From NCBI GenBank assembly GCA_937919155.1, contig CALFPM010000083.1, positions 1-26,583 of the forward strand: a stretch of 26,583 bases of DNA, read 5' to 3'. A model generated the notes under the pieces. It was not told where the DNA came from and ran no database searches. It saw nothing but the letters and a program-made list of their open reading frames with translations. Origin of the DNA: an uncultured Clostridia bacterium (GTDB lineage Bacteria; Bacillota; Clostridia; Oscillospirales; Acutalibacteraceae). Of the stretch, positions 13,748 to 21,288 are shown piece after piece (the first letter of the stretch is position 1; each line of letters opens with the position of its first letter). A program made the translations under genes and the position numbers.

Positions 13748-15366
13748 CAGTCGTACCTCTTTGTGCCGATAAATGAAACTGTGCTTTCGGATTTGCCGAC
13801 AGTGATTCCCTCGATTTCTTCGTGAACAACAAATCGGCTTGAACGGCAGAAAAGGGGATAACAGAAGCCCTGCTGAAGAATGTAGTTTTCAGCCGTGTAG
13901 CAACCGCCGAGAAGATCGTTTTCATCCTCAACGGTCAGAAGTCTGTCAATAATCGCATCATATTCTGATGAGCGGAAACTCATTGAATTGCCGTTTCGGA
14001 GAGATGCAAGAAAGTCAACGGCACTGTCGTGAGCAGATTCAATTCCTGCCAGGGCAATCTGAAAATTGCCTGAATTAACGGCAGACTGAATTTCTTCGGG
14101 AGTCATTGACTCAACCGTGATTCCCAGACTGATTCCCAGTGTCTGCTGCCATATCTGAAGCTGATGGCGAACGGCGGTGTCGAGCCATTCGGGGCAAAGC
14201 ACTTTGATTTCAATTCTCTCTTTGCCCAGCTCTGCAAGGGCGGTGCGCCAATGTGCCTGAGCGGCGGCAGAGTTTTTGTTTATGTGGGGAGTGCGGTCGC
14301 CGACCGTGGTGCGGTAATTTCCGCTTCCAACGGAACAGCTCAGGGGAACAAAGCCGCTCATAGGTGCCGCGCCGTTTGTTTCATCGGCAAAAAGGCTGCG
14401 GTCAATCGAATTGCAGAGAGCCAGTCTTACATTGAGGTTTTTCATATAACTGTCACTGCAGTTGAATATAAATCCGAAAACGGAATTTTCATTTTCTTTT
14501 ACGAGAGTTGAGTTTTCGGGCAGGGCGCAATCAGGCGGAAGCATTGCTGCGGAGAGTGCCGCAGAGGATATTCTGCCGGGCACGGTTTTTAAATCGAACC
14601 TGAAATCAAAGTTAACGGAGCTTGGCGAAACTTCCTGAGATCCTGAGTAATATTTATTTTTTCTGATGGAAAGAGAATCATCCTTGCTCCATGCGCTCAC
14701 ATAAAACGGGCCGTTGCAGAGAATATGTCTGTGAGTGAGGCCGTAACGTCCATTCATTTCGTTGAAGAAATCTTCGTTGCAGGGCATAAATACACTTTCT
14801 GTGAGTCGTTCAAGCATATCGGGGCAAGGCTCCGTAAGTTTTATAACAAGAATATAGTCCTGTGGAGCGGTTACGCCGAGTGCAGAAACGTCAGCTTTGC
14901 CCGAACGGATTTCCGCCGCGTTTTCAATAACAAAAAGACGGTGGGCGGAGGGGGATTTTGTGTCAGGCGAAACGGCTCTTTGCATTGCAAAGACAAAATC
15001 CCTTGCGGTTACTTTTTCGGTTGAGAATTTGTCATAGAATTCCTGACCGAATTCGTTTTTCAGAACGGATGGGCAATACCACTCTGTTCCGTTTTTGAGG
15101 TTGAATGTATAGGTCAGCCCATCGGACGAAACTGTCCAGTTTTCCGCAAGACCGGGAACAACCTCGCCGTCTGCCGAAAGGCGCACAAGACCCTCAAAGG
15201 TGTTGTTGATGATTATGTGCGCGCCCGTATCGGTGGCATACTGCGGGTCAAGGGTTGAGGGGGATGCGCTTAAGCTGTAAGAAATTGCTTTGTTGTCGCC
15301 GCCTGAGCACGAGGTGCACGCAAAAAGCAGGGCAAGGGCAACAATAACCGAAAGAAAACGCCTCAT
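13747..15366 (-). CDS. Oligopeptide-type ABC transporter substrate-binding lipoprotein
   Basis: A family 5 solute-binding protein (OppA/DppA-like) of 539 residues. The lipobox is FACTSC at about residue 20, followed by the family start ISYSLSASPSTLDPQYATDTGAHIIINNTFEGLVRLSADGEVVPGLAENWTVSSDGLTYTFNLKNGTEW, which is diagnostic, and the later RLALCNSIDRSLFA. An in-frame ATG at 15384 exists, but GGAGGAAAACAA precedes ATG 15366, which also overlaps the topB stop by 4 bp, so 15366 is used. No permease or ATPase genes are nearby, so it is an orphan receptor. It could serve a distant Opp system or act in sensing. Its place between topB and vanZ is unusual. Confidence 0.9.
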   Translation of the reverse strand: MRRFLSVIVALALLFACTSCSGGDNKAISYSLSASPSTLDPQYATDTGAHIIINNTFEGLVRLSADGEVVPGLAENWTVSSDGLTYTFNLKNGTEWYCPSVLKNEFGQEFYDKFSTEKVTARDFVFAMQRAVSPDTKSPSAHRLFVIENAAEIRSGKADVSALGVTAPQDYILVIKLTEPCPDMLERLTESVFMPCNEDFFNEMNGRYGLTHRHILCNGPFYVSAWSKDDSLSIRKNKYYSGSQEVSPSSVNFDFRFDLKTVPGRISSAALSAAMLPPDCALPENSTLVKENENSVFGFIFNCSDSYMKNLNVRLALCNSIDRSLFADETNGAAPMSGFVPLSCSVGSGNYRTTVGDRTPHINKNSAAAQAHWRTALAELGKERIEIKVLCPEWLDTAVRHQLQIWQQTLGISLGITVESMTPEEIQSAVNSGNFQIALAGIESAHDSAVDFLASLRNGNSMSFRSSEYDAIIDRLLTVEDENDLLGGCYTAENYILQQGFCYPLFCRSSRFVVHEEIEGITVGKSESTVSFIGTKRYD

Positions 15367-17546
15367 TTGTTTTCCTCCATCCATTTTGCAAGCTGGTCGG
15401 CAAGGGGATTACTTGATGACTTTTGTTTTGACTGCTGCTGCATATATTTTGCAACATCTCTTTTGCCTGCGCCAGCACTTTCTTTTCTTTTTTCAAAATC
15501 GGTGAGTTTTTCTCTGTATCCGCAAACGCAGAAAAAGGCTTTTTTCTCGCCCTCGCCGCGCATTTCAAGCTTCTTGTGGCACTCGGGACAGCGGGCGTTT
15601 GTGATAACGGAAATGCTCTTGCGATATCCGCATTCTCTGTCCTGACAAACAAGCATCTTGCCTTTTTTGCCGTTGACTTCAAGCAGATATTTTCCGCATT
15701 CGGGGCAAGCCTCGCGGGTCATATTATCGTGCTTATACTTTACATCGCCCGATTTAACGGAATTCACGAGTGCGCTTGCATATTCGCGCATTTCTTCAAT
15801 GAATTTTCTGCTGTCCGCATTGCCTTTTGCAATGAGAGAAAGCCTTTGCTCCCATTTTGCGGTAAGCTCGGCTGATTTAAGGTCGGGGGGAACAATTTCG
15901 ATAAGCTGTTTGCCTTTTGATGTGGGGAAAATTTCCTTGCCTCTGCGCTCAACGCAGAAAGAATCAAACAGTTTTTCAATGATATCTGCTCTTGTGGCAG
16001 GGGTGCCGAGACCGCCTGCGGTCTTGAGAGCATCCTTGAGAGAGCCGTCATCAACCTGACCTGTGGGGTTTTCCATTGCGGAAAGCAGGGTTGCTTCGGT
16101 GTATCTTGCGGGAGGGGTGGTTTTGCCTGCAACAAGGCGCACAGACTCAACATTCACTCTCGCACCCTGTGAAAGGGGAGGCAATGACTGCGCCGAAATA
16201 TCGTCATCTCCGTCATCGTCATCCGACAGGGATGAATCGTAAAGTGCTTTCCATCCTGCGGATTTTACGGATTGACCTTTTGTGTAAAAATTATGCTTGC
16301 CAACGGTTATGGTAACCTGCATCTCGTCATATTCAAACGGTGCGCTGAGAACCGCAAGGAAGCGGCGCACAACAAGGTCGTAAATATGACGCTCCTCACG
16401 GGAGAGCTTGTTGAGGTCAACATACTGCTCCGTGGGAATTATGGCGTGGTGGTCGGTAACTTTTGCATCGTTAACGATATATTTTGTCTGAATGGGTTTT
16501 GAACGGAGAACGGCATTTGCCGCGTCTTTATAAGGACCGATTGCAATTGCCCTGAGCCTTTCGGGCAGGGTGGCGGCAACATCTTTTGTGATGTAGCGGG
16601 AGTCCGTTCTGGGGTAGGTCAGCAACTTATGGGTTTCATAAAGGCTCTGCATAAGTGAGAGAGTCTGCTTTGCGGAATAGCCGTATTTTTTGTTGGCATC
16701 GCGCTGAAGCTCCGTCAGGTCATATGCTGCAGGAGGTGCCTTGAAGCGATAGGCTTTTTTGACTTCGGAAATAACGGCCTGCTTGCCTTTTACGGAATCG
16801 GCAACGCTCTGCGCTGCGGCGGCATCAAAGAATCTTGCCTGATTGCGGCTGTCCTTGTATATGGCGGAAAAATTGCCGAAATCCGCCTTAACGGTGAAAT
16901 AATCCTTTGATCTGAATTTCAGAATTTCCTCCTCACGCTTGACAATCATCGCAAGGGTGGGAGTCTGCACTCTGCCCGCGGAAAGCTGTGCGTTATGCTT
17001 GCAGGTGAGTGCGCGGCTTACATTCAGACCGATGAGCCAGTCTGCCTCGGCTCTGCATTGGGCGCTTCGGTAAAGATTATCGTACTGAGAAGCAGGCTTG
17101 AGCGCCGCAAAACCCTCGCGGATTGCTTTGTCCGTCTGGGATGAAATCCAGAGGCGCAGCATAGGTTTTTTGCAGTTTGCCTTCTGAATTATCCAGCGTG
17201 CAACAAGTTCTCCTTCACGGCCTGCATCCGTGGCGATGACTACTTTGTCAACCTCATTGCTGTTCAGAAGGGAGCTTACCGCCTTGAACTGCTTTGAGGT
17301 CTGTCCGATAACCACAAGCTTCATATGTTTGGGCAACATGGGCAAATCTTCCATGCGCCAGGTTTTGTATTTGTTGTCATAGGCTTCAGGGTCTGCAAGA
17401 GTGACAAGGTGACCCAACGCCCAGGTTATTATATATTTATCGCCGATTATGCAGCCGTTGCCGTTCTTTTTGCAACCCAGCACACGGGCAATGTCTCTTG
17501 CAACGGAGGGTTTTTCGGTTAAAACAAGTGTTTTAGCCAAAATCAT
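15363..17546 (-). CDS. topB: DNA topoisomerase III (type IA)
   Basis: A 727-residue type IA topoisomerase that relaxes negative supercoils and decatenates by single-strand passage. The TOPRIM domain has the catalytic Glu in LTEKPSVARDIARVL (residues 9-23) and the acidic motif TDAGREGEL at 106-114. The active-site tyrosine is Tyr311 in LLTYPRTDSRY. ALTCKHNAQLSAGRVQTPTLAMI (about 179-201) and TRADIIEKLF are also conserved. The C-terminus has two zinc ribbons (CPECGKYLLEV...CQDRECGY and CPECHKKLEM...CVCGY) and a basic tail. ATG 17546 follows AAAGGAAAGG. It is the first gene of a four-gene operon with coupled junctions. Firmicutes-type TopB enzymes on the chromosome are common, so this need not mark a mobile element. 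Confidence 0.96.
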   Translation of the reverse strand: MILAKTLVLTEKPSVARDIARVLGCKKNGNGCIIGDKYIITWALGHLVTLADPEAYDNKYKTWRMEDLPMLPKHMKLVVIGQTSKQFKAVSSLLNSNEVDKVVIATDAGREGELVARWIIQKANCKKPMLRLWISSQTDKAIREGFAALKPASQYDNLYRSAQCRAEADWLIGLNVSRALTCKHNAQLSAGRVQTPTLAMIVKREEEILKFRSKDYFTVKADFGNFSAIYKDSRNQARFFDAAAAQSVADSVKGKQAVISEVKKAYRFKAPPAAYDLTELQRDANKKYGYSAKQTLSLMQSLYETHKLLTYPRTDSRYITKDVAATLPERLRAIAIGPYKDAANAVLRSKPIQTKYIVNDAKVTDHHAIIPTEQYVDLNKLSREERHIYDLVVRRFLAVLSAPFEYDEMQVTITVGKHNFYTKGQSVKSAGWKALYDSSLSDDDDGDDDISAQSLPPLSQGARVNVESVRLVAGKTTPPARYTEATLLSAMENPTGQVDDGSLKDALKTAGGLGTPATRADIIEKLFDSFCVERRGKEIFPTSKGKQLIEIVPPDLKSAELTAKWEQRLSLIAKGNADSRKFIEEMREYASALVNSVKSGDVKYKHDNMTREACPECGKYLLEVNGKKGKMLVCQDRECGYRKSISVITNARCPECHKKLEMRGEGEKKAFFCVCGYREKLTDFEKRKESAGAGKRDVAKYMQQQSKQKSSSNPLADQLAKWMEENK

Positions 17547-17648
17547 CAGCTGCCTTTCCTTTAAATATTAATCCATATTATATGATATCAAAAAGAGTAT
17601 AATTCTATTTTCTGAAAAAGAATTATAATAAAATTAATATGCACGGAA

Positions 17649-17681
17649 TAAAAAATAAAAAAGGGTCGCCTGAGCGACCCT
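17649..17681 (-). terminator. Terminator of the DUF4349 gene
   Basis: AGGGTCGC (17662-17669) pairs perfectly with GCGACCCT (17674-17681) around CTGA. On the minus strand a run of T with one A follows (plus-strand A-run 17649-17661). Confidence 0.88.
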
Positions 17682-17692
17682 CTGAATGAGAT

Positions 17693-18583
17693 TTAATAAC
17701 CTCTGCGTTTTCTGATTATTTTCTTTATGATGAGGATTGCAGCAAAAATTGCCGCGCTGAGAGGAATGATAACGGGAAGACCGCCGATAACTGTCACAAC
17801 CGCATCCTTGAACCAATCAACAAGATTGTCAAGGTTGCTGAGAAAGCGGTTTTTGATGCGTGTCCAGAGTGTGGGCTGAGCCTCGGTAACCCTTTCAACT
17901 TCGTTGATTCTCAGGGTGACGGTGCTGTAGCTTACCCTGTTTTCAAGCACCTTGAGTTGTGAAGTGTAGTTTTCAATCTGATAATTCACTTCGGAAAGTC
18001 TTTCCTGAATTTTCAGAACATCTTCCAGTGATTCTGCTTTTTCGAGCAGGCCCGTGAGAGTGTTTTTTTCGGTTTTGTATGCTTCGATTCTGCTTTCAAG
18101 GTCAACATATTCAAGTGTGACATTCTGCTGATTTTCGGTTTTTGATGTGATTGTGCCTTTTTCACCCGAAGCACTGATGAATGAATCAAGATTTGCGGCA
18201 GGAATACGCACGGTGAATGTTGCATATCGGTTTGAGTAGGAGGTGCTTCCGAGATTAGCGGTTGAAGTTTCAACATAACCGCCTGCCGCGTTTACGCTTG
18301 CGGTAAGGGATGCGATATATGCCTCATATTCCTTGGTTTCAACGGAAAGCTCAACAGTTTTGATGATTTTTTCATTTGTGTTTTCTTTTGCGCTTTCGGA
18401 CGGTGCGGATGTACCTGTCGCGCTGTCGGCGGTAAAATACTTTTCATTGCCTATATCTTCGGCGGCAAGGTAGTCAAACTGAAGCTGACCCGATTCGTTG
18501 GCGGCGTTGTCCGATTTTGCTCCGCAGGCGGCAAAGGAAAGGGTAATAACAATGCAAAGAATAATTGTGAGAAGTTTCTTCAT
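17693..18583 (-). CDS. DUF4349 lipoprotein with coiled coil and C-terminal membrane helix
   Basis: A 296-residue lipoprotein (MKKLLTIILCIVITLSFAAC) matching DUF4349 over its length: KIIKTVELSVETKEYEAYIASLTASVNAAGGYVETSTANLG, then RYATFTVRIPAANLDSFISASGEKGTITSKTENQQNVTLEYVDLESRIEAYKTEKNTLTGLLEKAESLEDVLKIQERLSEVNYQIENYTSQLKVLENRVSYSTVTLRI. A predicted coiled coil covers about residues 160-215. A C-terminal helix (about 268-288) ends in KKIIRKRRGY, so the protein is held in the membrane at both ends. DUF4349 has no established activity; it occurs often near sensors and envelope-stress genes. ATG 18583 follows AAAGGTGATG. It is transcribed divergently from the lipoprotein at 18716 and is monocistronic. 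Confidence 0.9.
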   Translation of the reverse strand: MKKLLTIILCIVITLSFAACGAKSDNAANESGQLQFDYLAAEDIGNEKYFTADSATGTSAPSESAKENTNEKIIKTVELSVETKEYEAYIASLTASVNAAGGYVETSTANLGSTSYSNRYATFTVRIPAANLDSFISASGEKGTITSKTENQQNVTLEYVDLESRIEAYKTEKNTLTGLLEKAESLEDVLKIQERLSEVNYQIENYTSQLKVLENRVSYSTVTLRINEVERVTEAQPTLWTRIKNRFLSNLDNLVDWFKDAVVTVIGGLPVIIPLSAAIFAAILIIKKIIRKRRGY

Positions 18584-18715
18584 TTTTTAACATCACCTTT
18601 CATTAATTATTGAGTTTGGTTTGCAAAAATGTAAATTTTCTTCAAAACTATTGACTTTTCTTTAAAAATATGCCACAAATAATATATAAGATTTTAATGC
18701 ACAGGAGGTAATTCC

Positions 18716-19255
18716 GTGAAAAAGATAATTTCAATTTTACTTATTCTTGCGGCACTTGTTTCATTTGCAGCCTGCAAGGTGCAGCCTACAGAGCCCAAAG
18801 AAACCGACCCCATTAATTACGATGAATTCCAGTCTCAGATGAATGCATATGAATCTGAACTTCAGTCACAGATTGAGGCTTCAATTCAGGCTCAGGAAGA
18901 AGTTGAAAAAGAGATTGACAAGTACGTCTCAAAGGTAGGCAAGACCAAGAAAAACAAAGAACTTGTTATGGAAATCAGTTCGCAGCTGGGCAGAGAGTTC
19001 CAGAAATATGTTTTTGATAAAAAAGGTAACACAGATTACAGACTTGACTATCTGTTCTTTGATTCATATGAAAACTATGAAGCAACCGTTCAGGAAGCAA
19101 AGGACAACAAGAACAAGAAGGTAGTTGAGAAAGACGAAGATATGAAACTCGTTGTTGTCAAAAGAACAAATATTGTTGAAGCTACATTTGAAAAGCTTTA
19201 CACTTCTTTCAGCAGTGAGGATTTCAAAAATCTGGGTTACACCGTTATCGAGTAA
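18716..19255 (+). CDS. Lipoprotein of unknown function with helical N-terminal half
   Basis: A 179-residue protein starting at GTG 18716 with AGGAGG at 18703-18708. The signal is MKKIISILLILAALVSFAAC (lipobox FAAC). Residues about 34-75 are strongly helical and Gln/Glu-rich (QSQMNAYESELQSQIEASIQAQEEVEKEI) and may form a coiled coil. The rest is charged with an alpha/beta look (RLDYLFFDSYENYEATVQEAKDNKNKKVVEKDEDMKLVVVKRT). I do not recognise the family. It is divergent from the DUF4349 gene across 132 bp, which may reflect shared regulation. It ends with its own terminator. Confidence 0.78.
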   Translation: MKKIISILLILAALVSFAACKVQPTEPKETDPINYDEFQSQMNAYESELQSQIEASIQAQEEVEKEIDKYVSKVGKTKKNKELVMEISSQLGREFQKYVFDKKGNTDYRLDYLFFDSYENYEATVQEAKDNKNKKVVEKDEDMKLVVVKRTNIVEATFEKLYTSFSSEDFKNLGYTVIE

Positions 19256-19263
19256 TTACCGCA

Positions 19264-19290
19264 CCGCTCTCGCAAGAGGGCGGTTTTTTT
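19264..19290 (+). terminator. Terminator of the unknown lipoprotein gene
   Basis: CCGCTCTC (19264-19271) pairs with GAGGGCGG (19276-19283), one T-G wobble, around a GCAA loop, followed by seven T. The T-run overlaps the stop codon of the convergent gene at 19289. Confidence 0.88.
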
Positions 19291-19891
19291 ATTTGCGATA
19301 AATGCTGTCAACAATCGCTTTGTCAAAGGTGTAGATTGAGTCGGCATCAAAATATTTGCCTGTTCTTGCGGCGAACGCAATGTTTGCGGAGTCAAAATCC
19401 TCTTTCGAAATGTTGAACCGCATTGCAAACTGCATAATTGCCATGCCGTCATCCGCGGAAACTTCCGAAAGCCAATCGCTTAAATCATCGCCTGCAAAAT
19501 GCAGGAATTCCGATGGGATAAGGCAGTAAAGCTCAGTGAATTCATCTGTTTCAAATGCGGTCATATCGGCAAAAATGCAGATGTCCTGATTTGTATCGCT
19601 TCCTGCACCGCTTTCTGATGAATCGTAATAAATATCCTTATCCGCAAGGTAATGATAGTCTTCCTCGGGATATTCCTGCGCCATGTTTTCGGCTGAATCG
19701 GCGGTTTTTGCTCTGAAAAGGAAACCCGGCGAGAACAACGAAACAACAACCACCGCGATTGCTGCCGCTGCAATAAGGGGTTTGTAATTAAATTTTCTTT
19801 TTTTGCCGTTGCAGGCGTTTATGATTTGCTCTTTTTGCTCTTCCGTCAGGGAGATTTCCTCAACAGCAGGCTTGATTTTGCTGAAATCCAT
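19289..19891 (-). CDS. Putative membrane anti-sigma factor, partner of the ECF gene
   Basis: A 200-residue protein with a cytoplasmic N-terminus of about 35 residues (MDFSKIKPAVEEISLTEEQK, then IINACNGKKRKF), one membrane helix at about 38-56 (PLIAAAAIAVVVVSLFSPGF), and an acidic extracytoplasmic domain. It starts 2 bp after the ECF sigma stop, with GGAGGCGATATAACA before ATG 19891. This gene order and topology are standard for anti-sigma factors, and 'LTEEQKEqI' short N-termini are common in clostridial ones. The assignment rests on context because there is no HxxxCxxC zinc motif and I do not recognise the outer domain. It converges with the lipoprotein at 18716. Confidence 0.65.
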   Translation of the reverse strand: MDFSKIKPAVEEISLTEEQKEQIINACNGKKRKFNYKPLIAAAAIAVVVVSLFSPGFLFRAKTADSAENMAQEYPEEDYHYLADKDIYYDSSESGAGSDTNQDICIFADMTAFETDEFTELYCLIPSEFLHFAGDDLSDWLSEVSADDGMAIMQFAMRFNISKEDFDSANIAFAARTGKYFDADSIYTFDKAIVDSIYRK

Positions 19892-19893
19892 TG

Positions 19894-20382
19894 TTATATC
19901 GCCTCCTTTTCATAAATTTCACGCAGTTTTTCTCTGCCACGCTGCAAACGCTTTTTTACGGCGGCGTTTGATACTCCCAGCACGGACGAGATTTCCTGCG
20001 TGCCGTAGCCTTCAACATAGTGCAGATGAAGCACGGTTTTATATTTTTCTTCCAGCATCATAAGCATACCGAGGATTTGCGCATTATCCTCGCTTGTGCT
20101 TACCGTGCGTATTTCATCAAGACTCAGCAGGTTTGTATGTTTTCTGTATCGGAGCATATCCTTGCAGATATTGGTTGCAACCCGTATCAGCCAGGCTTTT
20201 TCGTGTTCGGAATCCTTGAAGTCGGGAGCTTTTGTTATGTATTTAAGGAAACATTCCTGAACCGCATCGCGTGCATCCTCGCTGTTTTGCAGAATAACGG
20301 TGCAAAGCCGATAAAGGCTGTTGCCGTATTCTTCAACGGCGCGCCGTGCGTCGGGCGGAATTTTTATTTTCTCGGCAGACAA
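19894..20382 (-). CDS. ECF-type RNA polymerase sigma factor
   Basis: The open frame extends to 20619 but that extension reads through the repeat element. The real start is TTG at 20382, with AGGAGG 7 nt upstream (plus-strand CCTCCT 20390-20395), giving 162 residues. Region 2 is at about residues 10-75 (AVEEYGNSLYRLCTVILQNSEDARDAVQECFLKYI, then EHEKAWLIRVATNICKDMLR). Region 4 is at about 105-155 (MLEEKYKTVLHLHYVEGYGTQEISSVLGVSNAAVKKRLQRGREKLREIY). It is a standard ECF factor of the kind paired with a membrane anti-sigma, here the next gene 2 bp away. Its leader is only 18 bp from the inverted-repeat element, which may carry its promoter. Confidence 0.9.
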   Translation of the reverse strand: MSAEKIKIPPDARRAVEEYGNSLYRLCTVILQNSEDARDAVQECFLKYITKAPDFKDSEHEKAWLIRVATNICKDMLRYRKHTNLLSLDEIRTVSTSEDNAQILGMLMMLEEKYKTVLHLHYVEGYGTQEISSVLGVSNAAVKKRLQRGREKLREIYEKEAI

Positions 20383-20400
20383 GCCATCGCCTCCTCTGAT

Positions 20401-20569
20401 AGGGTTAATATATCCAAACCTCATACGGTTTTGAAAGGCATATTTTCGCCACATCTGCGTTAAAAATCCTTGAAATAACCTCGTATTTCTGCAGATTTTT
20501 GCCTTGCTGTGACAAAAATCTGCTCTTTCAAAACTGCGAAGCACCGAAAAGGTCGGATACATTAACTCT
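20401..20569. mobile_element. MITE-like inverted-repeat element, copy B
   Basis: Ends are AGGGTTAATATATCC (20401-20415) and GGATACATTAACTCT (20555-20569), 13 of 15 matching when reversed. They resemble the outer bases of copy A (AGAGTGAAT... versus AGAGTTAAT...). The core 20421-20555 is about 85% identical by eye to copy A and lies in the same orientation. Its hairpin is stronger than in copy A: GCAGATTTTTG and CAAAAATCTGC pair over 11 bp around CCTTGCTGTGA. CGGTTTTGAAAG and CTTTCAAAACTGCG pair outside. The right-hand part of copy A (4943-5047) is missing. The element stops 5 bp before the ECF ribosome binding site. Confidence 0.75.
20407..20436 (-). promoter_or_regulatory. Possible promoter for the ECF gene inside the repeat element
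   Basis: On the minus strand TTTCAA (plus 20431-20436) and TATATT (plus 20407-20412) are spaced by 18 bp, placing a transcript start near 20400 and a leader of about 18 nt. The -35 is weak (3 of 6), so this is tentative. Confidence 0.3.
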
Positions 20570-20626
20570 AAAGCAAAATCACCTTTGCCTTTCACAATAT
20601 AAACGAACGGGAAAGGCAAAAGGTGA
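20570..20626 (-). terminator. Terminator of the flavin reductase-like gene
   Basis: TCACCTTTGCCTTTC (20579-20593) pairs with GAAAGGCAAAAGGTGA (20611-20626), with one bulged A. On the minus strand the stem is followed by TTTTGCTTT. It lies between the flavin reductase gene and the inverted-repeat element. Confidence 0.75.
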
Positions 20627-20634
20627 CATTTATT

Positions 20635-21129
20635 TTATTTCTGATAAACTTTTATTATTTCACCGACATACATTTTGTGGTAATCCTTGTTGGCATAGTT
20701 GTTTTCTATTGAAGCGTCTGCAAAGCCTGCAGGGTCAATGAACTGCGATGCCATCTTGCGGCACACAAGGGTGTATTCCGCCTGCTCAAAGGTTACTCCG
20801 CCGTCAGTAAAAACGGGAGTAAGGCCGCAGACAGCCGCTTTGTCAATATCTCTGCCGCTTTTTGAACCGCAGATTTTAAGGGCGTCTTTGAATTCGCTGC
20901 CGTAGAATGAAAGGGTGAAGATTTCTTCCTTTTCGGCGAATTCAAAAGTGTATCTCTGAGGGCGGATGAAAACAAACGCAGCGTCTTTGCCCCAGATTTC
21001 ACCGAGAGCACCCCAGCTGACGGTCATTGTGTTGAATCCGTTTTCATTTCCTGCGGTCACAAGTCCCCAACCATCGGAAATAAGTTCAACGGGACTTTTT
21101 TTAATATCTCTGATGTTAATTTCTTTCAT
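20635..21129 (-). CDS. Flavin reductase-like FMN-binding split-barrel protein
   Basis: A 164-residue soluble protein of the flavin reductase-like domain family: DGWGLVTAGNENGFNTMTVSWGALGEIWGKDAAFVFIRPQRYTFEF near residues 19-64, then FTLSFYGSEFKDALKICGSKSGRDIDKAAVCGL, and YHKMYVGEIIKVY at the end. TMTVSWG followed by RPQRYT is the FMN/NAD-binding signature of this group. Clostridial members often have unknown partners, and it may reduce flavins or simply hold FMN. It starts at ATG 21129 with AGGAGG upstream. It is monocistronic, with a likely extended -10 promoter at 21153. A link to the flavodiiron protein in the same window is possible, but they are 10 kb apart. Confidence 0.88.
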   Translation of the reverse strand: MKEINIRDIKKSPVELISDGWGLVTAGNENGFNTMTVSWGALGEIWGKDAAFVFIRPQRYTFEFAEKEEIFTLSFYGSEFKDALKICGSKSGRDIDKAAVCGLTPVFTDGGVTFEQAEYTLVCRKMASQFIDPAGFADASIENNYANKDYHKMYVGEIIKVYQK

Positions 21130-21152
21130 AAGTTATACGCCTCCTGAGAGTA

Positions 21153-21161
21153 ATTATATCA
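21153..21161 (-). promoter_or_regulatory. Extended -10 promoter for the flavin reductase-like gene
   Basis: On the minus strand TGATATAAT: a perfect TATAAT (plus 21153-21158) preceded by TGA as in extended -10 promoters. No good -35 is seen at 17 bp (TTTCCA). Confidence 0.4.
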
Positions 21162-21222
21162 CATAATCCGTAAAATGGAAAGTGAAGTCAATATTAATAA
21201 TATGTAAATATTTCGTTATTTA

Positions 21223-21251
21223 TTGAAATTTCGGAAAAATGATGATAAAAT
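21223..21251 (+). promoter_or_regulatory. Promoter for the zinc ribbon-TM-repeat protein operon
   Basis: TTGAAA (21223-21228), a 17-bp spacer and TAAAAT (21246-21251), 38 bp before the TTG start at 21289. Confidence 0.65.
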
Positions 21252-21288
21252 AACTGATTGTAACAGAAATAAAAAGGAGGATAAGCGT

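Noticed and set aside
15363..17546. topB as a marker of an integrative conjugative element
   Set aside because: No relaxase, VirB4, VirD4 or integrase is nearby, and chromosomal topB of this type is common in Firmicutes.
20383..20619. N-terminal extension of the ECF sigma factor through the repeat element
   Set aside because: The added residues are translated repeat DNA and the AGGAGG before TTG 20382 fixes a start that fits the family length.
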